A stretch of 17,166 bases of DNA from positions 1 to 17,166 of the forward strand of contig SWDT01000522.1 of assembly GCA_009193035.1 (NCBI GenBank). The letters run 5' to 3'. Shown here piece after piece: positions 8,708 to 16,686 of the stretch. Each line of letters begins with the position of its first letter. The first letter of the stretch is position 1. The stretch comes from Halicephalobus mephisto (taxonomy: Eukaryota; Nematoda; Chromadorea; Rhabditida; Panagrolaimidae). The notes beneath the pieces are model-generated. The model did no database searches and was not told where the DNA came from. It was given only the letters and a program-made list of their open reading frames with translations. Position numbers and translations under genes: made by a program.

Positions 8708-10585
8708 TCAAGATTCCAGAAGCGAGGAAGAATCAGAATCAAGAGCAAGAACAACGGGTCCGGGAAGTCCAGAATTACTTTTCATCGGACTACTTCTATT
8801 CAGGTCCATTTCCTTGATACCTTGAGAATTCCCACTAAACGAAATTTCAGTCGTAATAACCTTCTCCTCAAGCACAGAAGACATGTCCAACTCAGTGATA
8901 GAAGTCTCAAACGAAGAATCCCATTCAGAAGTAGAAGGAATTCCATTGACATTCTGTCTCCAGCTCTGCATTTTGGAAAATTCATCGTCAACCAACGTAG
9001 ATGCAGCTGTTTCGGCAGGTTCCGAGAACACTGGAATACTCGCCTTTCTAGCAGGAGTAGATGTCATCGTCGGTCCAGGACAGATAATCTTCCAATCACT
9101 GGAGCTACTGTCAACTCTCACAGCCCGACGTTTGCGACGAATTACGAGAGATTCTTGAGCAAATTGCTGCTTCGGAGGTTGAGTCTTTGTTCTATGAAAA
9201 CTGAACTTCTTCAAAATCCCGCTGTACTTCTTGGACTTCATAGGGATATATCTGTCAGGAACACAGAGACCCTAAAAGCAGGTGAATACGGTAAATATAG
9301 AATAAAATAACCCACCTCCTTCTTAAATAACTTGTAGAAATTGTTGTACCCGCCATCAAGTAAATACATTTCGGGGTAATCAACAATAGGGTAAACAACT
9401 TCATTACGCCGCCGATCAAATCGCCGAAGTTCATGAGCCCTAAAAGAGAGTCAAGATGACATAAATTGACATACAGGCATTTAAACTAACAAAAAGATAG
9501 GAAACGATACATAAAAAAGTCAAAATAATATATGAAAAGTTAAAGTTGAATTGGATATACAAAAAGATAAAGTCGATATTTGAAAAGTTGAATTGGATAT
9601 ACAGAAAGGTAAAGTTGATATTTGAAAAGTTGAATTGGATATATAGAAAGGTAAAGTTGATATGTGAAAATTTAAAACTCACATTTTGGGACCTCTGACT
9701 TGAGAATATTCACAATAGAAGATGGGAACTCTGGCATTCATCGTCCGGAACTCCGTGTCATCGTCGGGGTAGAACAGAGTGTGGACCAAGGTGTTATCGT
9801 GAAAGTTGATTGCATACTTGATATGACCTCCATTGAATTCATAATTGTATCGGCAATCAAGGAGGATAAATTCACGGTTAAATTCTTCCTCAGTACGGGA
9901 GATGAGCAGATCACGCAGTGTCTGGGCAGATATGGATCGAAAAGCAGCGGAATCCGTTTTTGGGTTGACGACTGTCGGGAGTCTGTAGTCGACTTCGAGG
10001 ATTGCTGGCTGCCACACAGGAGTGTTGTAGGTCCGCTGATGGTATTCGAAAACACTAGTGGATGTGGTCCTGGTCAATGGTGTTCCCACTTGGATTGAGC
10101 GATAAGACTGAAATTAAGCCCCATAAAAATACAGAGTTGAACAAAACTGCGCCTAAGAAATACAAAAAAGAGAAGATTTCAACAAACTGATGTAAAAACA
10201 GACCACAATTTAAGAAATATATAGAAATTACATAAAAGAATCGAACCAAAACTAAAAAAATTCATATAAAAACCACAAAAAACAAGTCTAAAGTGAAAAA
10301 TTACGTGAAAATTTCCAAAAAAATTACAAAACTGAAATCCAAAATTTCACATAAAAACCACAAAACACAAAAACTTGAAAATTGATATAAAAATTATATA
10401 AAATAATCATACCAAACTAAAAATATTCATATATGAATTTTGAAAAACAGCTCTAAAACAAGGAAATTTTCAAATTATAGGACTAAAATTCAAAATTTCA
10501 TATAAAAACTAGAAAATTTAGTAAAACAACTTACGTCATTGATAGTCTTCTTCCCAAAGCTCTTCTCTAACCCAGTTATAGTCAT
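8708..10585 (-). CDS. cdc-25: Cdc25-type dual-specificity phosphatase
   Basis: Four exons (10535-10585, 9683-10107, 9316-9439, 8708-9271) give 387 residues; all introns have standard borders and the phases agree. The rhodanese-like Cdc25 domain is clear: LLDCRYNYEFNGGHI (99-113), catalytic loop YCEYSQVRGPKM with Cys149 and Arg155, then YPEMYLLDGGYNNFY and a CVPDRYIPM end. Cdc25 removes inhibitory phosphates from Thr14/Tyr15 of CDK1 in the nucleus and cytoplasm, driving entry into mitosis or meiosis. The residue before the catalytic Cys is Tyr, not the usual His. The N-terminal region is short (about 75 residues before the domain) compared with vertebrate Cdc25, and there is a Ser-rich tail of about 180 residues. 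C. elegans has several cdc-25 paralogues; I cannot say which this matches. Confidence 0.9.
9545..9670 (+). repeat. 42-bp minisatellite, three copies, in a Cdc25 intron
   Basis: Units at 9545-9586, 9587-9628 and 9629-9670 all begin gttgaattggatata and differ at only a few positions; a more decayed copy can be traced to the left. They fill most of the intron 9440-9682, ending 6 nt before the GTGAGT donor of that minus-strand intron. Because 42 is divisible by three, a minus-strand frame stays open through the array and reads as a Phe/Ile/Asn-rich 14-residue repeat. I regard that as a by-product. Confidence 0.95.
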
Positions 10586-10830
10586 ATCCGAAACAAACAC
10601 TACCCGACCGGGAGTAGAACTGTGGATCTGGATGGAGTAAAAGAGGGCGGCTGAGTTACAGAAGCTTCGCGCGATCCAAAATTCAAAATTGTGAAAGACG
10701 CCAAATGCTGGTTCTCAAAACGAAAAACTCACTTTGATTTTGAGTGGATTTTTTCGAAATTGTCTGTCATTATTTGTTTTCATTTATCTCCTTGTTAATC
10801 TCTTGTATCCACTTCAGAATCCTTCCTACA
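10586..10830. promoter_or_regulatory. Divergent promoter between the Cdc25 gene and the small-protein operon
   Basis: Only 245 bp separate the two start codons, which point away from each other. Within it are ACGCCAAA (10698-10705; minus-strand TTTGGCGT, one mismatch from the E2F consensus) and TTCGCGCGA (10666-10674; E2F-like core). On the right side a TCCACTTCAG acceptor lies 10 nt before the plus-strand ATG, a probable SL1 trans-splice site. Confidence 0.5.
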
Positions 10831-11367
10831 ATGGCGGGCTTCTTGTCCAGAAATGTTAAGGAATTTTCAGCTTTTGTTGTGTTTTTAGGAGGTAGGTTTT
10901 TTATATCGATTTTTGCGTATTTTTTGTCGATTTTTATGTACTTTTAAATATAACTACACTACTGCTCTACAATCCATCTTTACTCTTTTTAGTTTCTGGA
11001 GCATTATGGAGAAAATAAAAAAATAACTTTTTCGACCATGTTTAAAACTTATTCTGCGACATTTAGGCCTTTCTGAACTGTTTTCGATCGTTTTTGAACC
11101 TTGAAATTACCTAATTAATGAAATTGGCTCTAAAATTCCAAAAGTTGTGGAAAGTAATTTTTGGTTGTTACAAATTATAGATTTTATTTTTTATACGTTG
11201 GATTTTCAGCTATTCATTATGCTTACTACAAGATCCAGAACAACCCTAATCTTGTGCCGCCGAACGAGAGAACAGAGCTATTTTACGTCCGTTGGTTGAA
11301 GCAGAATGTCCCTGGTTTAAGTGGAATTGGACTGAAGGATCCTGAGCCGCGTAATCCAGACCATTGA
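10831..11367 (+). CDS. Small single-pass membrane protein, 72 residues, probably mitochondrial
   Basis: Exons are 10831-10891 and 11210-11367 across a 318-nt intron (GTAGGT donor, GATTTTCAG acceptor). The short N-terminus MAGFLSRNVK is basic and is followed by one hydrophobic helix (about residues 12-28). A polar tail ends LSGIGLKDPEPRNPDH. Size and shape are like small inner-membrane assembly factors of the respiratory chain, but I cannot name the family. The gene is 163 nt upstream of a DMAC1-like gene on the same strand, which strengthens the mitochondrial guess. The 3' splice site is unambiguous from the frame; an additional small exon inside the long intron cannot be excluded. Confidence 0.7.
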
Positions 11368-11513
11368 AATCTTAGCCTTTTATTATTTAGGTAAGTGTAG
11401 AGGTTAAATTCTGTTAAAATACCTGTAACATCTATAAAGATAAATTTAAAATACCTTTTGATTTTGATCTGATCGTGGCTTTCATCCAATTTCTGTTTTT
11501 TTTTTATTTTTTA

Positions 11514-11530
11514 AATAAATTTGCTTTTAG
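11514..11530 (+). promoter_or_regulatory. Possible SL1-type operon junction (AATAAA directly before acceptor)
   Basis: AATAAA (11514-11519) lies 11 nt before the end of a GCTTTTAG acceptor at 11530, which abuts the ATG of the next gene at 11531. In SL1-type nematode operons the upstream mRNA is polyadenylated at the very site where the downstream mRNA receives its leader, and this geometry fits. A GTAAGT at 11391 is a competing cis-splice donor. Confidence 0.4.
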
Positions 11531-11833
11531 ATGGAACGCCAGAAACTGAAGACGACAGATGTCCAAGATTGCTTCGAGTGCAGGGTCACTGGAACCCTGG
11601 CGACTTTTGCGATTGGATGTTATCTTTGGTACAACTCTACTAAAGGAAGAAATGTGAATTCCAGAGCGATGAAAATATTCCTCAGATCCGCTGCTTGTGG
11701 ATCTTTTTACTTCTCTGCAGCAAGATGGTTTTATCTTCCACCCTTTGAGTACATCAAGGAGAGATCTATAGAAAAGCCTAGTAATATTTTTTATTATTTT
11801 TTTTGTAATTTCCTCAATTTAGGTGGTAATTGA
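11531..11833 (+). CDS. DMAC1/TMEM261-like small membrane protein (DUF4536 type)
   Basis: Exons are 11531-11780 and 11823-11833 with a 42-nt intron, giving 86 residues. Retaining the intron keeps the frame and gives 100 residues with the same stop. A CxxC followed by RVTG (DCFECRVTG, Cys14 and Cys17) leads into a first hydrophobic helix (about 20-35), then a basic loop and a second helix (about 49-67). This layout resembles DUF4536 proteins, whose human member DMAC1 helps assemble the distal membrane arm of respiratory complex I in the mitochondrial inner membrane. The assignment is by motif and topology, not by alignment. It is probably co-transcribed with the preceding small protein. Confidence 0.6.
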   Translation: MERQKLKTTDVQDCFECRVTGTLATFAIGCYLWYNSTKGRNVNSRAMKIFLRSAACGSFYFSAARWFYLPPFEYIKERSIEKPSNIFYYFFCNFLNLGGN

Positions 11834-12395
11834 AGTCTAATTCTTAAAGTGTTTGTTCTCGTTCTGACTGACACAGGTGCTGAAGATGGATTTCTGCTTG
11901 ATTATCCGTATTATTGAGTTCTTGTCTGAATCTACTTGATCAATGGGGTTATTTGGTCTATTTTGATACGAAACCTGACCGTTATTAATCACTTGCTGAC
12001 TGCTTAAGAATATTTCAATATTGTTCAGCTGATGCATAATGGAAGTGATTGAGTTTTTTCTGTTGAAATGCTGTAAGATAGTGAAGGAATCGAGCAAGAG
12101 GATTAATACTTATAAAAACTGACCCATTGACGTCAAACTTTATTGCTACGCTTTTCACAGTATTCATCATTGACGAATTCTACTCCACGATACGTGAAGT
12201 TGTTGATCCTTGTTTTTTAATCACTTACTTGATCTCAGAATTCGGATTAGTCGAGAAGTAACTAAATGTTGTGGAAGTTAAATGATATTTATGTTATTCG
12301 GAATAAAAAAATTTCCGTGATTTTTCGTCTTTATCCTCGTTGTATACGGTACCATACTGTATTTATGTTTTTATTGTCACTCCTAGTTTAGTCAG
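11834..12395. other. Intergenic region upstream of the Spartan gene
   Basis: A minus-strand frame of about 86 codons (11837-12097) has only a TTG start, or an internal ATG giving about 67 residues, and no recognisable domain; I do not call it a gene. A perfect TGACGTCA palindrome lies at 12128-12135. A TTTAGTCAG acceptor at the right end abuts the Spartan ATG. Confidence 0.45.
12128..12135. promoter_or_regulatory. Perfect CRE palindrome (TGACGTCA)
   Basis: The 8-bp CREB/ATF consensus, complete on both strands, lies 261 bp upstream of the Spartan start codon. An 8-mer occurs by chance about once per 65 kb per position set, so this is suggestive only. Confidence 0.3.
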
Positions 12396-13687
12396 ATGTC
12401 GCTTGTTGATCCGGAATACGAGCTAATAGATCCATGTCCGGATCTCCATGCTTCTTTTCTTCAATTTAATAACCAGTTCTTCGAAGGCAAGTTGATCACT
12501 TGCGAAGTCGTCTGGAGCAAAAGAATGACAAAGTGATTTTACTTTTTTTATTTATAAAGATTTAAAATTTCAGATGTGCGGGATTATGTCACTTCCAACC
12601 GAGGGCTGGGTACTGTTCTATTCGTCTTTCTGAACCGCTTCTGAAGTTGAGGCCGAGGAAGGATTTTATTGAAACTCTTCTACACGAAATGATTCATGCT
12701 TATTTGTTCCTGACTAGTAGGATCATAGATAGGGATGGTCATGGAGTGGATTTTCAGTTTCACATGCACAGGATTAACAACATTGCTGGAACTAATATTA
12801 CGATATATCACTCTTTTCATGCTGAAGTTCGACTTTATCAACAACATTGGTGGAGGTGCGACGGTAGATGCCGGGATATGAGACCGTTTTATGGATGGGT
12901 AAAACGAGCAATGAATCGGGCTCCAAGTAAAAACGACTTCTGGTGGAGTAATCATCAGAAGATTTGTGGAGGTAATTTCATCAAAGTCAAGGAACCAGAG
13001 AAACCGCTGAAATCTAAAAGTCGATCTAAAAAGGAAGTTCCGGCTAATGATGTACCTAAATTGAAGAATTATTTCCCCAAGAAAGGTCAAAAGTTAGGTG
13101 ATGGAGAAGACAATAATGACAAGAAGAAACCAGCAAAAACTAGAAAATCCAAATCCCCGAAGAAATCAGAAGAAGAAAGATTTCCTGGATCTGGTCACGT
13201 ACTTGGTGGAGATCCTGCTGTGAAACAAAGTCGTTTGATTACTGATTTTTTCCCTAGTTCAAACAATGTGAAAAAGGAACCGTCGGATTCTGGAGATGCT
13301 GAACCTAAAACCGGGGATGACGTCATACCTTTGATTCAATTGGATCACGATGAATTCAACTGGGACGACGAGGACATTATGGTACTTGATTTTGATGATA
13401 TCGTTGCTCTTGATGAAATGAATAATGGGGAATCGAATTCTGGAGCCTCTAAAGCAGTAAAAAGGAAAAGTGAGGAGGACAAACCTGGTCCGTCGAAGGC
13501 GATCAAGATTGAAGTCGAAGATGATGTACAAATTATTCCGGGTCCTAGTGAGACGATGATTGTTAGGAATAATGTGACGGAAGCGAATCCAGAACCAGGA
13601 ATGGATTCCCTTGTCGACTGTCCGGCATGTACGAAGCAGTTTACTTTACTGGAAATCAACGATCATTTGGACGTGTGTGTTTCTTAG
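12396..13687 (+). CDS. dvc-1: Spartan/DVC-1 DNA-protein crosslink protease
   Basis: Exons 12396-12532 and 12574-13687 (41-nt intron) give 416 residues. SPRTN is a nuclear, DNA-dependent metalloprotease that cuts proteins crosslinked to DNA and works with p97 and PCNA at stalled forks. The SprT domain opens with DPCPDLHASFLQFNNQFF. HEMIH at 83-87 holds the catalytic Glu84 and zinc ligands His83 and His87, with His102 in DGHG as third ligand. A zinc-ribbon-like part has Cys141, Cys145, His173 and Cys177. Further on are a p97-binding SHP box (FPGSGHVLGG, about 249-258), two PIP-like motifs (KLKNYFP about 208-214; SRLITDFFP about 265-273), SUMO-type sites VKKE and IKIE, an acidic patch, and a C-terminal UBZ4 ubiquitin finger (CPAC...HLDVC, 395-414). 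Length and order match the family. The acceptor next to the ATG suggests trans-splicing. Confidence 0.96.
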
Positions 13688-14334
13688 GTCGTGCAATGAC
13701 TAATATATGGGTATACTTCTGTGATAAAATTTGGGTAACTTTCGGAGGATGTTGGATTCAAAGAAGTGATTAAGATATGATTTAGTACATTTCATCCATC
13801 AGAAGAAAATTTAATTTAAAAATAGTAAAAATTAAAACACTAAAATCTGGTATTTTCGGTAATTATTATTTCTAACAAAATTAGTTTTCTATTTCTATAA
13901 AGATTTTAATAGTTTATTTTTGAAAAAAGAATTTCATAAGTTTATTAAAAAACAATATTTTTTAAATTTCTACAGTAGTTTGGAAAATTTTTTATTTTCA
14001 TTTAAAGCTTAGATTTTGATAGACATTCTAAAAGTGGAACGGTTCTCCATTTGTCAATACTTTTTACTTTTACTTTTACTTTTACTTTTATTCCTATTTG
14101 GCACTATATCAAATTTACAAACAATATAATTTCTAACTTAAACAAATTAAATTTTCAATTCCATTTTTCAACATGATCGTTTTTTTTCGTGAAATTGTCC
14201 AGTAAGTGGAGGAGAACCTTGATACAGTAATACTTGAGAATAAGTGAAAAACAAATAATTTTGCAAATAGTTTTATCGTGAAATTTACTTTTTAAATTAA
14301 TAACTTTTATTGAAGAAAGTCAATTTAAAATATT
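13688..14334. other. AT-rich intergenic region with a hexamer repeat
   Basis: No gene seen. Long A/T runs dominate. The only ordered structure is the TTTTAC tandem repeat at 14062-14091. It separates the Spartan gene from the mobile-element and pseudogene zone. Confidence 0.5.
14062..14091 (+). repeat. (TTTTAC)n microsatellite
   Basis: Four perfect TTTTAC units (14062-14085) plus a fifth with one change (TTTTAT). It is not the nematode telomere repeat (TTAGGC). Confidence 0.9.
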
Positions 14335-14562
14335 CTAAAGATAGTTAATATTGTATTTATATAATCGAACATTCAGCTCTAGAAGCAAGAATATTGACAC
14401 TACTTCGTGTTTTCCTATGTCCATTCCTGTTCCAAACATCTGGAATCCAGTACGATGTTCATTATTGTTGTAATCAGTCAAGAGCCCATATGAACGGTAG
14501 GAGCTATGATCGCCACCACCGCTTCCAGGATTATAAAAATTTTGTATCTTAGAATAAGAATA
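14335..14562 (-). other. Possible orphan exon, Gly/Ser/Tyr-rich reading frame
   Basis: An open frame of 75 codons without a usable ATG near its start reads NPGSGGGDHSSYRSYGLL and then HRTGFQMFGTGMDIGKHE, which looks more like protein than chance. A GTAGTG after GKHE could be a donor. It lies about 160 nt downstream, on the same strand, of the Hsp70 pseudogene stop, so it might be a tail exon or part of a separate decayed gene. The plus strand also carries an open frame here with a hydrophobic start and several His/Cys residues, which lowers confidence in either. Confidence 0.25.
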
Positions 14563-14724
14563 TCAGATCGAAAAGACAAATCATGAATTCTCTGTTCACC
14601 ATATCTGTTCGAAATATTGTCTTTTTGTTATTTTATTCTGAACGCAATTTCAAACTTGGGTAATTAAATCATTATTATAAACGCGGTAAGACATATAAAT
14701 GCAAACATAATCAACAAGCCTTCG

Positions 14725-15389
14725 TTAAGATTGTTGACATCTCATCTTTACTACATCAATATTACACTTCTCTCTGATTTCGAGAGTTAACGGTTCCTTT
14801 GTTGAAAAAAGCCAACTGTCAATTTCCTTGATTTTTTCCAACAGATTATTAGTGTTGATCGTGGTTTCTTTCTTGCATGCAGCTTTAATGAAATCCACAT
14901 TTTGTCTCAGCTGTGTTCTTGCTCTCATTGCTTCTGCTTCGGCCTTATCTGTTTGTCTATTTAGCTCCAAAGCATTCAGCATTTCTTGGATGTTGTCTCT
15001 AGACACCATATTTTCAGGCTTAATGGTGAATTTTACTTTTTTCTCTTCGCATTCAGCGTAGGCTTCAAGGATTCCGTTCTTGTCAATGAATATTGTCAAA
15101 GAAACATCGACTTCTCCAGCATCTTTTGGAGGAATTTCAATGGTGAAATCCCCAATGAGGATATTTTTGGAAGCGATTAAACGTTAACCTTCAAAAATCT
15201 AGAAAACAAACCGTATTCCGTGCTTTTAATCATCAAACTTACTTCAAAATACATATCTCTTTGTTGATTGAAAACAGTAGTAAAATTCTTCGTTATTTTT
15301 TCTGATGGAATAAGCGTATTTCTCTTTAACATAATCTGATATCTGTCCTCAACTAATCCAATTCCAATTGGCAGTCTTTCCTGAAGGAC
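14725..15389 (-). pseudogene. 5'-truncated Hsp70 substrate-binding region with an in-frame stop
   Basis: Exon pieces 15243-15389 and 14725-15198 are separated by a 44-nt intron with intact GTAAGT and TTTTCTAG borders. The first encodes the start of an Hsp70 substrate-binding sandwich (LPIGIGLVEDRYQIMLKRN then IPSEKITKNFTTVF). The second continues through ILIGDFTIEIPP and IFIDKNGILEAYAE into a helical lid and ends at a normal stop. Six nucleotides after the second exon's first two codons the frame hits TAA (15184-15186), where family members have the Glu of a GER/GDR motif. No ATPase domain lies upstream: the hAT-like element begins 20 bp away, and DNA beyond it is not Hsp70-like. I infer a dead fragment, related to the Hsp70-like gene at the left edge. 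An acceptor CATACAG at 15390-15396 marks the exon's former start. Confidence 0.8.
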
Positions 15390-15587
15390 CTGTATGGAAG
15401 CCTTTTTATTAGGGTTGCATGATTCCCGGGAATAATCAAACGGCGGGAATATTCCCAAAAAGTGGGAATTATCTGGGAATAATCAAATATCAGTACTAAT
15501 TAGGTTAAAAAATGTTTAAAAACGAGTTTTCTTGATAAATTTAAGTAAAACTAACAAAATTTATAAATCAAAAAATTATTTAAAAAT

Positions 15588-16032
15588 TTAATCAGAAAAA
15601 ATAATTTCTCCATCATTACTTAAGTCAATTTCAATTGACTCCACATCAACAGCACTTCCATCGGATTCTAGCTCTGTTTCTTCTAAATTTGATACATTTT
15701 GTTTGAAAGATTCTGAATATTCAAGTAACAGATCGTGCTTAATGTAAGTCAGACTTGAAGCTGTTGCAACGAGATTTGAATTAAGCTTTTTAGTGACGGG
15801 AGAACCTTCGTCATCAGATTTGCTTCTGATCTTCTTGCGTATTCCTTCACCCATTTTTTGGCATTGATTTTTTAAAAAATTTTAACTTAAAAAAATGTTT
15901 TTTAATTACCTTTAGATGATTTTTCCACTTGTAAACATTTTCTATGTACTCCCTCGAACAAAATTGACAAGCAAACTTTCCATTCGGTTGCTTAATAAAG
16001 TACGCACGAGACCAATTATATTGTGGAGCCAT
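15588..16032 (-). pseudogene. BED-finger transposase N-terminus remnant and acidic ORF
   Basis: From the ATG at 16032 a 41-codon segment reads MAPQYNWSRAYFIKQPNGK and continues FACQFCSREY...WKNHLK. This is a BED-like zinc finger with Cys22, Cys25 and His39; the fourth ligand is not in the normal place. A GTAATT donor-like sequence follows at 15909. A second frame (15588-15854, 88 residues from its own ATG) has a basic start (IRKKIRSKS) and an acidic end rich in Glu, Asp and Ser, as linkers after BED fingers often do. No clear acceptor joins them and the catalytic domain is missing. The most likely origin is the N-terminal exons of the element's former transposase. Confidence 0.55.
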
Positions 16033-16348
16033 CAAAAAAGTACAAAACACATCTATAACGAAATATTTATTGTTTAAAAAATTGAAGTGTTGGATCGTTG
16101 CTGGGGAATCCGGATTCGCGTGTAGACAAAAATATGTAAAAATAATTTTATGAGGCCAAGGGCACGAGATAAACCACAATTCGATCAAAAATATTGTGCA
16201 ATCTCCAAATTGCCGCCAACCCCCAATCGTACAAATTTCGTTAGTCCTCAGGGTATTTCCCTTCGGGACCAATGCTGTGTGGCTTGCACCCAAATAGATT
16301 GCACAATCCAACAAAAAGAAATCTCAAAAAATCGGAAAGTGATGTTAT

Positions 16349-16686
16349 ATCAGTAAAACATTTCTATTTCTATTTATTCCCATATCGCACATTCAAAGTT
16401 CACAAACAACACCAAAGTTAAACTTCCTTGTACCTTTGATCCAACTCATCCGTCGGTGCAAACCTTCCGTTCCTAGGACCTTGGGATTCTTCTTATCATC
16501 TAGCTTGTTTTTTGGTCAACCGGGCCTCTAATGAGAGATATCCAGAGGGCTTTGCTTCTTTAGCTTACAAGCAGCTTGCGGGCTAGGCTTCTAACTGTCG
16601 GTCTTCGGTCGGGAATCGAACCCGAATCTCGTGAATTTGAATTCACGTGTACTACCATTGTACTATTCGAAGACATCAGTAAAACA
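16349..16686 (-). mobile_element. tRNA-derived SINE with 12-bp target-site duplication
   Basis: The 314-bp insert 16361-16674 is flanked by perfect 12-bp direct repeats atcagtaaaaca (16349-16360 and 16675-16686). On the minus strand it begins exactly at a tRNA-like head, continues into a non-tRNA body of about 220 bp, and ends in a short tandem tail of AAATAG units. A Pol III head, short tandem-repeat tail and long exact target duplication define a SINE moved by target-primed reverse transcription. It lies inside the hAT-like element, so it is younger. The perfect duplication suggests a fairly recent event. It contains no gene. Confidence 0.85.
16601..16674 (-). other. tRNA-like head of the SINE with A and B boxes
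   Basis: The 74-nt segment folds as a near cloverleaf: a 7-bp acceptor stem GTCTTCG/CGAAGAC, a D arm GTAC-AATGGTA-GTAC, an anticodon-like arm CGTGA...TCACG, and a T arm TCGGG-TTCGATT-CCCGA. A box TAGTACAATGG (16655-16665) and B box GGTTCGATTCC (16612-16622) match the Pol III consensus fully. Extra bases before position 8, in the anticodon arm (18 nt, not 17) and before the 3' acceptor strand argue against a working tRNA. Confidence 0.8.

Noticed and set aside
8693..9310. 205-codon plus-strand ORF
   Set aside because: It is the antisense of the last Cdc25 exon, is Arg/Ser-rich without a domain, and disagrees with the clear minus-strand exon structure.
9440..9682. 80-codon minus-strand ORF with 14-residue Phe/Asn repeats
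   Set aside because: It is the readthrough of a 42-bp minisatellite lying in an intron whose borders are fixed by the Cdc25 reading frame.
9700..10098. 132-codon plus-strand ORF
   Set aside because: Antisense shadow of the Cdc25 catalytic exon; no domain of its own.
11837..12097. 86-codon minus-strand ORF
   Set aside because: Non-ATG start, no recognisable domain and no clear upstream exon; too weak to call a gene, though conservation could revive it.
14725..15389. A functional Hsp70 substrate-binding-domain-only gene
   Set aside because: No start codon or promoter-side exon, an in-frame stop after splicing, and a transposon directly upstream.
16601..16674. Functional tRNA gene
   Set aside because: Extra bases at three places, an even-numbered anticodon arm, and exact placement at the border of a 12-bp target duplication fit a SINE head instead.
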